Part shown: piece after piece, positions 53,982 to 63,399 of the stretch
Position numbering within the stretch: the stretch's first letter is position 1
How the letters are laid out: every line of letters starts with the position of its first letter
Assembly: GCA_023205875.1 (NCBI GenBank)
Contig: CP060756.1
Location: forward strand, 62,001-126,000
DNA from: Chloropicon primus
Lineage: Eukaryota > Chlorophyta > Chloropicophyceae > Chloropicales > Chloropicaceae
Reading direction: 5' to 3'
DNA: 64,000 bases
Translations under genes and position numbers: made by a program
The notes under the pieces: generated by a model
Told to the model about the DNA's origin: nothing
What the model saw: the letters and a program-made list of their open reading frames with translations, nothing else
Databases searched by the model: none

Positions 53982-55068
53982 ATGACAGATAGTCCAGTGA
54001 GTTACCCAAAGGTGGAGATGCAGCCGCCTTTGGATCAAGGGGAGTCGTCGAAGGCAGGGGCTGAGAAGGCTGTGACACAAGGTGAAGCTCAGGTGGAAGC
54101 TGAACCAAAAAAGGACATACACAGGTGAGTCTCGGAGCAGCCAGGGTCTTCTTGGCCCTTCGTCTCATCGCATTCGCGCCCGTCATTCTCTCTCTCTCTC
54201 TCTCTCTCTCCTTGCCTGAGGATGACTTTGTTGCGTGCTGCGCTGAGCGCGGAGAGGGGAGACAGCGTGCAGCAGTTTTGGGGGACTGACCAGCGTTTGT
54301 GTTGTTTCTTCGCGAAAGGTTTGGAGTACAGGTAACAGGTGAGTGACGTTTGCCCCGACCCCTAACGCCCGCACGACCGTCCTGCTGACGCACGCCACCC
54401 TCTTGCAATCAGACTTGAGCCCGAAAGCCACGGAGCACATCTTGAGGGAGTTCTTCGAGTTCAGTGGGAAGATTACGGATGTCCAACTGTACATGCCTCC
54501 AGAGGGCGGGCACGCGGCAAAGATCTACTTCGAGAAGGAAGAGGAGGCCGAGACTGCGACACTCCTGACCGGAGCCATCATTCTGGACGAGCAAGTAGTG
54601 ATATCGAGCCTGTTCGAGGGGAGCGCCCCACCGGTCATGGGCAAGAAGGCGGTCGACGTCATCTCTCAGATGCTGTCTCAAGGCTACCTCTTCGGGAAGA
54701 CGACTCTCGACAAGATCGGGGAGTTTGACAAGAAGATGGGGTTGTCGGAATCGGTGAAGCAAAACATCGCAAAGGCAAAGGAAAAGTTGGAGGGTCTGGA
54801 CGGCAAGCTTCAGATCCGGTCGAGGACCAGCTCCTTCCTGAAGTCTGTACAAGGAAAACTGAACGAGGCGGACTCCAAGTTCAAGATTTCGGAGAAGTTC
54901 AACTCGACTTCGCAAAAGGTCTCGGAGAACCAGAACATCAAGAAGGCGACCAAGGGCATGAAGTATGGCTTCTCGACCATTTCTGCGAATTTTTCCAAGA
55001 TCAGCAACGCGACGAGCTCGAAGATCAAGCAGCAGCTGGGCAAACCCGAGACGAACTCGACGTCGTGA
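53982..55068 (+). CDS. RRM protein, BPA1-like (binding partner of ACD11)
   Basis: Exons 53982-54124, 54319-54338 and 54413-55068 give 272 residues. The second exon is only 20 bases and carries the first RRM strand (FGVQVT); without it the frame and the strand are lost. The RRM continues DLSPKATEHILREFFEFSG, AAKIYFEKEEEAETATLLTGA and VVISSLF, the phrasing of plant BPA1/VIP1-type proteins. The C-terminal half is a helical, charged region (DKKMGLSESVKQNIAKAKEK). These proteins are associated with ceramide transfer and cell-death control in plants. Phases of the three exons agree (2, 1). Introns have GTGAGT donors. Confidence 0.8.
54186..54211 (+). repeat. (CT)n microsatellite in intron
   Basis: About 12 CT units in intron 1 of the RRM gene. 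Confidence 0.8.
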
Positions 55069-55304
55069 CAATTTTGTTGTAACCACCCCCAGCCCACCAT
55101 CCGCACCATTGAATTGAATTCATCCTCCATCCCTCCAAAGCAAAAGTCCAAGTCCGTCGTCGCCACGCCCTATATTCCAGTATTCCGAGATGAGACAAGC
55201 TTGCTCATACTGAAGGGGAAGATCAGAGCGCGCGACAGGTCTGGTCTCGCCTTGTGACAAGGAAAGACTCGAGCTTTGGGCTTCGGAGGACAAGACACAG
55301 AGGC

Positions 55305-56343
55305 ATGAGTCACTACGTCTCCCACTCGTCACAACACCAGGCTTTTGTCCTCACAGACTTTTTGGAGCAAGATGATTTGGCGCTCCTCGAGGAGAAACCC
55401 ATCGTGGCCGAGAAGGACGACAAGTTCAGGAACTTCCTTCGCTGCCAAGCAGGGTGAGTCAGGGCGACCCCTTGGGGGAGTCAACTACCAACTACCGGAA
55501 CAACATTGTGTCTGACTCTGGTCTTCCATTGTGTCCTTTCTCCAGGGCTGCCGCGCTCGCGAGTGGCTGCCTGTCCCTCTTTTTTGCTCCCTCGACCTGC
55601 TACTGCAACCGCATCTTCGAGGGTTCGAGCCTGGTGCTGAGCGCGGATAACGTAGAGTTCTCTCAGCCCACCCCGAGCTTGTGCGTCCTGGCAAACCTCA
55701 AACGAAGCGTGCCCCTGGAGAACATCACAGACGTCACCGTGGAGGACGACTGCATGCTGCAGATGTTCGGCTTGAAGAAGATAATGGTACAAACGGCGGG
55801 AACGGGTGGGATTCCCGTCGGCCCGGGAGGGAACAACATGGCGGGGGTCCAGGCAATATTCGTCAAGGAACCCGAGGTGAGTTGATGATCCAAAATCGAT
55901 TATTATGCATGAGTAGACGGGCGGTTGCGCGGCGCTGTGTTGTGCGAAAGACAGCAACAACAACAACAACAACGACGACGACGACGACGACGACGACTGA
56001 CTCTTCTTTCTTCCAGCTCTGGAAATCGGCCATAAATCACGCTCACGCGCTCAAGGTTCAGACGCAGGCCCCCGGTGGGCAAGCGATGTCCCGAAAGAAC
56101 GCGTCCCGTGCCATGGAGAAGAGCTTGAACTACCGCGTGGAGAGCCTGAGGCAACTTGTGGTTTCGAACGCCTTGACGGAAAAGGAAGCCGACGCGGCCA
56201 GGGTCGGCCTCATGCTGCAGAAAGATGACCTCGCCCTGACCCTCCTGGGCATCTACGGTCTCAAGTCCAAGGGCGTTCTTTCCAGGGAGGACTTTGAACA
56301 AGCCAAAAAGCATTTCATGGCAACCTGCACCAACCTAACGTAG
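55305..56343 (+). CDS. PH-like protein with C-terminal SHOCT-like motif
   Basis: Exons 55305-55453, 55546-55876 and 56017-56343 give 268 residues; all splice sites (GTGAGT donors, CCAG acceptors) keep frame. The middle (about 60-160) is beta-rich and resembles bacterial-type PH-like domains: NRIFEGSSLVLSADNVEF, PLENITDVTVEDDCMLQMFGLKKIMVQTAG and AIFVKEPELWKSAI. The C-terminus has LLGIYGLKSKGVLSREDFEQAKK, close to the SHOCT motif that oligomerises bacterial proteins. The N-terminus contains Cys/hydrophobic residues (ALASGCLSLFFAPSTCYCN). Family not known by name. Intron 2 carries (AAC)n(GAC)n. Confidence 0.72.
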
Positions 56344-56569
56344 TAGTACAACACAACCAATCTACCCAAAGCCAGCATGGAACAATGGCAGCGACAACCC
56401 ACCCAGCCAAGGCGAGGGACTGCCGGCGTTCCCGCCTCCACCTCCTCAATCAGTTAATCAGTCAGTTCGAGCTCCCCTCCTATCCTCCCGTCCAATCAAC
56501 GTCATCATCGCATCAGATCTTGTGAGCGGAGCGGAGCGCCCTGACGAGCGAGCGAGCGAGCGGGTGGTG

Positions 56570-57253
56570 ATGGCTTTGCCTCTGCGAACGAGGCTAAGGC
56601 GGGGGGGGGAGGATGGGAGGAGCAAGGGGATGCGTTCGCGTTCGGTCATCGTGAGGTCAGGTTCCTTCGGAGACCAGCTCTCGGAGAACTGGAGGAAGGT
56701 GAAGGAGGCGGTGACAGAGACCTTCGACTACGAGAGCTGGGCGCCCAGGAGTGCGAGGGCGTGGAGGCTCGGCTCGATGCCCGAGTCGATGACCAAGGTG
56801 GAAGAGACCGAGGTGGACACCCTGGTGGCGAATTTGCAGCGCCTTTCGGTCAACAGGGAAAGCTGCGCGGGGGAGCTCGAGGGAGGGGCTCTGAACGGGG
56901 ATCAGCTCAAGGACATGATCAAAAACAAGTACGGGGTTCTTTACGACATGAATTTCAAGGTGGTTAGCCTGCCCATGAAGCGAGTCCTGTCCCTGAACGT
57001 AATGTGGAGCTACTACGGCCAGAAGAGTTTTCCTTATACTGAGGCGCAGTACCTGCTCAAACTCGATGGTCTCGCCCAGAAGGTGCGCGAGCTGCAGCAG
57101 GAGGCCGTCGTGAGGGACTTCTTCGCCAAGGAGCCAAAGGCGGAGAGGGGACTGCCGGCGTACCCAACCGTCGGAACGGCTGTCATCATTCGAATGCCGG
57201 GCGTCGAGGACGCCATTGTCGACGAGTTCTTCCCCCAGTCCTCCCAATTTTGA
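56570..57253 (+). CDS. DUF3067 plastid-type protein
   Basis: 227 residues from the first ATG. The leader is Arg/Ser-rich and transit-like. The conserved part (about 120-190: GDQLKDMIKNKYGVLYDMNF, LNVMWSYYGQKSFPYTEAQY, LLKLDGLAQKV) matches DUF3067, a cyanobacterial and plastid family of unknown role. The tail (VGTAVIIRMPGVEDAIVDEFF) is not part of it. The first, GTG-started upstream stretch of the open frame is not convincing. Convergent with the next gene, 84 bases apart. Confidence 0.78.
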   Translation: MALPLRTRLRRGGEDGRSKGMRSRSVIVRSGSFGDQLSENWRKVKEAVTETFDYESWAPRSARAWRLGSMPESMTKVEETEVDTLVANLQRLSVNRESCAGELEGGALNGDQLKDMIKNKYGVLYDMNFKVVSLPMKRVLSLNVMWSYYGQKSFPYTEAQYLLKLDGLAQKVRELQQEAVVRDFFAKEPKAERGLPAYPTVGTAVIIRMPGVEDAIVDEFFPQSSQF

Positions 57254-57337
57254 AACAAACCACCCGCGAGGTCGGAGAGTTCGAGACCACGTGTCTTACA
57301 ATTTTGATAACAGAGAGTTCACCGTTTTTTTTTTCCT

Positions 57338-58891
57338 TCACGACTCGCGCTCCCAAGCTTGCGGTCTGTCTTCTAAAAGTCGCGTGACGCTTTCGAGCGG
57401 CTTTCTGAGCGGCCCCAGGCCTAGGATCAACTCCTTGAGCTGGTCGCCACTCTCCACCTTCGCCGAGGAGAGGAAAACAACGCAGGAGTCGCCCTCGCCG
57501 CCCGGAACCTCCAGGGAGTAGACGCAGCGGCCCGTCCCCGCCTCTTCTGCGATCCGTTTGACGACGCCTTTGTTGTCCCGGTGCGCGAGGTGCAAGGCGA
57601 GAACTCCCCCCGGGTTGAGCTTCTCCAGGACGCCGCAAAGGAACTCCTTCTGCAGGAAAGGCTTGGGCGGGGGGATCGCGCCCACGAACGAGGTGGGCGA
57701 GCTCGGAACCTCCTCGATGCTACAGATATCAAGGAGGATGACGTCAAACGCCGCGTCGTGGCCTACAATCTCGGCGGCATCCCTCACCCTTTTCTCCACT
57801 TTCCCTCCCTCCCCGGGAAACTCGGCGCCGAAGTAGCTCTCGGCCAAGTCGAACATCTCGCCATCGAGGTCCCAAGCCTCGACTTTCGCGTCCGGAACCA
57901 GGGCCGACAGCACCGTGGAAGCCACGCAGGCGCCGGACCCCAGAAAGCACAGGGACCCCAAGTTTTTCGGAAGGGCGCAGGCTGCCAGCAAGCCCTGCTG
58001 CACGCCTTGAGGGAGCAAGTCCCTGCAGACGTTGCCGTCGGCCCTCACGTAGACCTCGCTCTGAGCGAGCCACGGCGCCTGTTTTGAGATCAGCACCCTC
58101 TTGCAATCGACCTCTGGTCCCGCAGACGAGTAGTCCCCGAAGAAATCCACGACAGCGTGCTCGCGCCCGTCGTGGCGCACCACCCGCCTGTTCTCCCTCA
58201 CGTGCTCCTCCTCGAACTCCTCCAGGAGCGAGTCGTCCACCTCGGACAACAAGGATTCCGATTCTGAATGGGAGAGGCCGCCGCTCTCCCCGGCCTCCCC
58301 GGCGAGCCTCGACAGCGTCTCCAGGACGAGCTGAAACCTGATCTCCTCCCTCGTCACGACCTTCGCCTCGCCCTTCGCCTCGATGCCCTCGCAGCGGACC
58401 TGCTCAGCCCTCCACTCGTACGAAGAGGCCACGACCTCCGGCCAGAAAGGATAGGTCCTGCACTGCGTGGGCTTCGCCTTCTCCACCAGGCACAGGTTGT
58501 CCTCCGTCAGAAACGTGCACACCCTCTCCCCCCTGGCGTTCACCTTCCCTCGCAACACGCCCCGCCCGCTCTCGACCCTGTCCCTCCTCACGCTCTTCAG
58601 GCTCTCGTTCAAATGCTGCGCGATGGCCTGGATCTCCCTGTCGTTGACCCTCACCACTCGCCGCTTCGACAAGTGGCAGCACTTCCCACATCTCGTGCAC
58701 GCGAAGTTCACACCCTTCTCCTCGTACCACGGCGACAAGCTCGTCGAGGCCCCCCTCGCAAGAGACCACGCTCCCCACCACCCCGTCCGCGAGACGTTCC
58801 TCGAGGAGGCGTTCCTCGAGGAGGCGTCCACGATGGCAACGAGGGAAGACAAGACCCTTCCCCTCCTTAAATTAGAATACCCGAGCACCAT
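57338..58891 (-). CDS. YkgJ-type cysteine cluster domain fused to class I methyltransferase-like domain
   Basis: 517 residues from the first ATG; the open frame further upstream starts with TTG. A leader rich in Arg/Ser suggests organelle import. The first domain has Cys65-x2-Cys68-x2-Cys71-Cys72 (CTRCGKCC) and later CTFLTEDNLCLVEKAKPTQC followed by RTYPFWP, the YkgJ/UPF0153 metal-binding arrangement. After a variable acidic linker, the second domain has GSLCFLGSGACVAST, VEAWDLDGEMFDLAESYFG and DVILLDIC, the motif I-to-post I layout of spermidine-synthase-like methyltransferases. Both halves in one frame suggest a real fusion. The substrate is unknown. Confidence 0.78.
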   Translation of the reverse strand: MVLGYSNLRRGRVLSSLVAIVDASSRNASSRNVSRTGWWGAWSLARGASTSLSPWYEEKGVNFACTRCGKCCHLSKRRVVRVNDREIQAIAQHLNESLKSVRRDRVESGRGVLRGKVNARGERVCTFLTEDNLCLVEKAKPTQCRTYPFWPEVVASSYEWRAEQVRCEGIEAKGEAKVVTREEIRFQLVLETLSRLAGEAGESGGLSHSESESLLSEVDDSLLEEFEEEHVRENRRVVRHDGREHAVVDFFGDYSSAGPEVDCKRVLISKQAPWLAQSEVYVRADGNVCRDLLPQGVQQGLLAACALPKNLGSLCFLGSGACVASTVLSALVPDAKVEAWDLDGEMFDLAESYFGAEFPGEGGKVEKRVRDAAEIVGHDAAFDVILLDICSIEEVPSSPTSFVGAIPPPKPFLQKEFLCGVLEKLNPGGVLALHLAHRDNKGVVKRIAEEAGTGRCVYSLEVPGGEGDSCVVFLSSAKVESGDQLKELILGLGPLRKPLESVTRLLEDRPQAWERES

Positions 58892-59192
58892 CCCCGTCCT
58901 CCGCCAAATCCCATCCCACCAATCCTCGTCGAAATCCTCGTCCAAACCGCCGCCGTTCCTTTCGATGGACCACTCGAAACGAAGCTGGCGAGCGCACCAA
59001 TCGGATCGTCCTACTGCTCCCCCTCCCCTCGTCCTCCTCACAACGCAACAACCAATCGATCGGTCTTGATCGATCGCGATCGCTTCGCCATGATCGTGAT
59101 CGATCAAGAGAAGGGCAAAGAAGATAAGAAAGTGAGGAAGCGCGCGCGGTGATCACGTGCGTACGGAGCGGAGAGGAGAGGAGAAGGGGAGG
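58892..59192. other. Divergent promoter region
   Basis: About 300 bases between divergent starts; GATC-rich around 59065-59105. Nothing coding. Confidence 0.45.
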
Positions 59193-61011
59193 ATGAGAGG
59201 GGTTGGGGTGTGCGCGGGGTGGAGGGCAGGGCGCGGGAGCGTCGCGAGTGTCGGAAAATGGAGGGAGGAGTTCGGGACGAGGACGAGGACGACGAGGACG
59301 AGGACGACGAGGACGTGCAAGGCTGCCTCGACGTCGAGGGACGGGGCCAAGGGGACCGCGAGGCCCTCCCTGGCGAGGAAAGCCATCGCGGGGCCCGCCA
59401 AGGACGTGCTCGGGGACCAAGTCGAGGAGGAGGTTGGCGTGGAGCCTCAAGTCCGAAAGTAAGTAACAACAAACGAACAAAAAAAAACGCATCAACATCA
59501 ACCCACTCTGTGGTCGGATTAATGAACTGAGCGAGCGTTTCGTTTTTCGTTTTCTCTGCCACTGCAGGACCAAGATTGTGGCGACGATCGGGCCGGCGAC
59601 GTCCTCGTGGGAGACATTCTCGGCGCTCGCGACCAGCGGCGTGAACGTGGCCCGGCTGAACATGTCCCACGGCGACCACAAGTCGCACGGCGAGGTGGTC
59701 GACCTCGTGAAGCGCTACAACAAGGAGAACAACACGGGCATAGCCATCATGCTGGACACCAAAGGGCCCGAGGTCCGGAGCGGAGACTTGGTGGAGCCCA
59801 TGGAGCTGCAGCCGGGGGAGGAGTTCACCTTCACGATCACGCAGAAGGGCCTCAAGTCGAGGAAGAACACGTGCACCGTGAACTACGACGACTTTGTGAA
59901 CGACGTCCACGTGGGAGACCTCCTGCTGGTGGACGGCGGAATGATGAGCTTCGAGGTCGTCAGGATCAAGCCAAAGGACGTGGAGTGCAAAGTGGTTGAC
60001 GGGGGGGTGCTCAAGTCCCGGCGGCACCTGAACGTCAGGGGGAAGAGCGCCAGCTTGCCCTCCATCACGGACAAGGACTGGGAGGACATCGACTTTGGCG
60101 TGAAAGCTGGCGTGGACTACTACGCGTTGTCCTTCGTCAAGGACGAGCACGTGGTTCATGAGCTCCGGGACTACTTGAGGAAGAAGCAGGCGGACATCAA
60201 AATTTTGGTCAAGATCGAGAGCGCCGACTCCATTACCAACCTGGACAAGATTCTGGAGGCCACGGACGGCGCCATGGTCGCCAGGGGGGACCTCGGCGCC
60301 GAGCTTCCCGTCGAGGAGGTGCCCATACTCCAGCAGAGGATCGTGCAGACCTGCAGGAGGCTCGGCAAGCCCGTCATCGTGGCCACGAATATGCTGGAAT
60401 CCATGATTGACTACCCGACGCCGACCAGGGCAGAGGTTTCGGACATCTCCATCGCGGTCAGGGAGGGAACCGATGCTGTCATGCTCTCCGGGGAGAGCGC
60501 GTACGGCCAATTTCCCTACAAGAGCGTCCAAGTCATGAGCTCGGTCGCAGGAAGGACGGAAAAAGCTTTGGAGCTCTACTCTGGGATATCCCGTTTCGGC
60601 AGCGCGAACAGTGATCCCATCACTTGGATCGACGGCCAAGACAGGACGATGTCGGAGGTCCTTGCCTACCACGCCACGACGATGGCGAATACCATCAAGT
60701 CCCCCGTCATCGTCTTCACCAGGCACGGGAACATGCCGAGGCTCGTGAGCCATTACAGGCCAAAGAGCATGATTTTCGCCTTCTGCGAGAACGAGGCCAT
60801 CCAGAGGAACCTGAACCTGTACAACGGCATCCGACCTCTCCACCTCAAGTTCGGCGCCGACAAGGAGGAGACCTTCGGGAGGGCCCTGGATCTGCTCAAG
60901 GCCAAGGGGTACGTCCGCGCGGGGCAGGAGGTCACCGTCGTGCAGAGCGGAACCAGGCCCATCTGGAGGCAGGTGGGTGCGCACACCATCCAGGTCATTG
61001 AGGTGGAGTGA
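59193..61011 (+). CDS. PYK: Pyruvate kinase, plastid-type leader
   Basis: Exons 59193-59458 and 59568-61011 give 569 residues. Exon 1 is an Arg/Ser/Thr-rich transit-like leader (RTRTTRTRTTRT); exon 2 starts TKIVATIGPATSSWETF. Pyruvate kinase motifs are present: NVARLNMSHGDHKSH, MLDTKGPEVRSGD, ILVKIESADSITN, the signature MVARGDLGAELP and TNMLESMI, and SGESAYGQFPYKSV. It makes ATP and pyruvate in the last step of glycolysis; a plastid form feeds fatty-acid and branched-chain amino-acid synthesis. Donor GTAAGT, acceptor TGCAG. Confidence 0.95.
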
Positions 61012-61115
61012 TGATCCATAAAAAAAAGTCTTGTTCGGTCCGCCTTGTTTGCTTGCTTCAATCCTACTTTTTACGCTTTCTTACAATAAAACACATCGTC
61101 GTTTGTTGTACATAC

Positions 61116-63003
61116 TCATATGTCCCTTCTACTATATCTGCAAACGCCGTTCACAAAGGTGTGGAGGACAACTGGCTTCTCTTCCACCTCAAGGAGATCG
61201 CGGTCGAGGACAACGAAGTCGCACTTCTGGCCTTTCTGCAGCCGCCCCACCAAACCCTTTGCCCCAGCCGCTTCGGCCGCGTTGCTTGTGATCGCCCGGA
61301 ACCCTTGTTCGCGGCTTACGGCCTCCTCTGGCACGTGCCTGCGTCCACTTGTGGATTCCAAGAGGCTTCCAAGAGGGTCCAGCGGCGCTACCAAAGGCCA
61401 GTCGCTTCCAAAAGCAATCTTGACCCCCCGATCGAGCATCGATTTGAATGGAAAGCTGCGACCCTTCCCCGATCTCACACTTCCTAGCTTCTCCAACATC
61501 GTCCTCGCGTCGTCCTGGATGTGGAGAGGGTTGACAACGGCGTAGATCTCGGCATCTCGGATTCTGTCCAACGCTCCCGAGCCGCTGACGTGTTGTACGT
61601 GCTCCAAGCGATTCGGGTTTTTCGACCGACTGCCAGCTGCTGACAAGATCGCGCTCGCTTCATCAACGGCAAGGTCGCCGATCGCGTGCACAATCGCTTG
61701 CAACCCCCTCCCCGTCGCATTCGCCAGCCTCTCTTGCAGCACCGCGCGATCCTCATGAATCCTTAAGCCTCTGTTGGTCGTGCCCTCGTACGGCTCGTTC
61801 ATCAGGGCGGTTTCGCTACCCAGCGAGCCGTCATAGAACTCCTTCACGCAGCCCCAGCTTAGCATCCCCAGCGAATCTCCGTTCTTCTCGACAAACGAAG
61901 CGAGGGAGTCGTACAAGTCGAGTGGCACGCACGTCTGCACTCTAAGCGTTAGCTCGTCCTGAGCTGCAATTTCCATCCACACATCAACAAGATCCGACCA
62001 GCACTCGTCCGCTGACTGAGCAAACGCGGGTGTCCCCATGTCCGAGACCATCGTCACGCCCATGCTGTTTGCGTAGGCCATTGCTTTCATGATCGAATCC
62101 TTCCTTTCCCCCTTTGATGGTTTTGGTTGGAGGCTCCTCACCATCGCGATGGCCGTGTCCGTCAGAATTCCCGTCGGGCTGCCCCCAGCGTCTCTCTCGA
62201 TCTTGCCCCCAAGCGGGTCCGGCCTTGAGGTTATGTTGGCCATTGCGAGGAGGTAGAAGTTGACAAGGGCTCTGTGGCCGTCCGCTCGAAGGATCAGCAC
62301 CGGGTTGTCGGGCGTTGCTTGGCTAATCCAACCGGCGTTTGGCATCTCTCCCAGCTTTCTCTCGTCAAAACCATAGCCTATGAGCCACGCCCCGGGTTCG
62401 AGATTCGCTGCTCGGTCGCGCACCCTCTCGATAAAGTCAGCTCTGCTGGTGGCATCACGAAGGTCCAATTGGGAGAGGAAGCTTCCTCCCATGATGAGGT
62501 GGGCGTGCGCATCCACGAGCCCGGGAAACACGTACTTCCCTTCCAGATCCACTGCCTCGATAACGGATCCCTTTAGCCTCTCACGAACACCCGCCTCCTC
62601 CCCGACATCTAGAATATCTCCCAGTGCGTTCGAGACAATCGCTCCTTTCCGCACAACTGCCTTCCCCGTGTTCAACGTGAAGTTGAAGAAGAATCTCGCG
62701 GGGTGGTCTCTCGCTTCTGGTCCTCCTCCTCCACCTCCGCCCGATCTGTGCGACACAAACACGAGGACGAGGTACGAGACGCAAGCCACCAACCAAGTTG
62801 TCCACGTCACCCACTTCGATCCCGCCATCCTCCTCCACGCACTCTGGAGCAGCACCTTATATCTCGATGACCTCAAACGTGGTCCGTTTCCGCCAAGTTC
62901 GGGTTCATTGCAAAGATCGCGAGACGAAGTTTCTCTGATGATCACACCTCCCTCGCCAACGCCCTCCTCTGTCGCGCTCAAACCGCCCCCCGAACTCGCC
63001 CCT

Positions 63004-63034
<31 letters not shown>

Positions 63035-63059
63035 CTCCAGCGCCTCGAAGTGACTCCAT
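61116..63059 (-). CDS. Amidohydrolase, YtcJ/LAF3-like, membrane-anchored
   Basis: 647 residues, but the Glu/Arg run near residues 10-20 is the translation of a (CT)n repeat, so the true start may be Met80 (62822). A hydrophobic anchor (TWLVACVSYLVLVFVS) follows at about 86-103. The catalytic domain begins FPGLVDAHAHLIMGG (metal ligands), then a long insertion, KEFYDGSLGSETALMNEPY, VHAIGDLAVDEA, LEHVQHVS and the late Asp in KIAFGSDWPL. This is the Amidohydrolase_3/YtcJ pattern seen in plant LAF3. Substrate unknown. No intron. Confidence 0.88.
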
Positions 63060-63399
63060 GAGTGTACCGAACGAAGGCTCTCTTAACTCTTGTTATGGTG
63101 TTCAGACATCAGATCAAAAACAGCACACAGAAAAGTCACGAAAGGACGGTAAGATAATCACAGTCAATACTGGAAGCACAAAGGCAAGTTCTCCTTTCCA
63201 CTGAAAGAGAGAAACACGGAGAGAACGGAGACCGGCCCCTACTTACCTGTTAGTTTTCTGCAAAGGTCGTTTCACCGAGTTTGTAAGTTTCTCGGCAGGG
63301 TAATTCGGCCCTACCACGACCATTCCACCGTACATGAACGAATACTTCCGCCCACGCACGGCAGCCCGTACTAACAAACGTATGTGCAACCCTGAGGAG
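63060..63399. other. 3' flank of the TnpB-like gene, hairpin-rich
   Basis: No protein gene. On the strand of the downstream TnpB-like ORF this is the segment directly after its stop; two adjacent hairpins lie at 63275-63315. Confidence 0.5.
63275..63315 (-). ncRNA. Candidate guide-RNA scaffold (omegaRNA-like) hairpins
   Basis: On the minus strand, GGTAGGG...CCCTGCC (63294-63315) forms a seven-pair stem with one G-U pair, next to CCGAG...CTCGG (63275-63295), five pairs; the two share two bases, so they may be alternative. They begin about 85 bases after the TnpB-like stop, where omegaRNA scaffolds of TnpB genes are usually found. No guide end or element end could be seen. Confidence 0.35.

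Noticed and set aside
59157-59192. Upstream Met of the pyruvate kinase first exon
   Set aside because: Adds only a short Arg/Glu stretch; the ATG at 59193 gives a better transit-like leader. The upstream ATG cannot be excluded.
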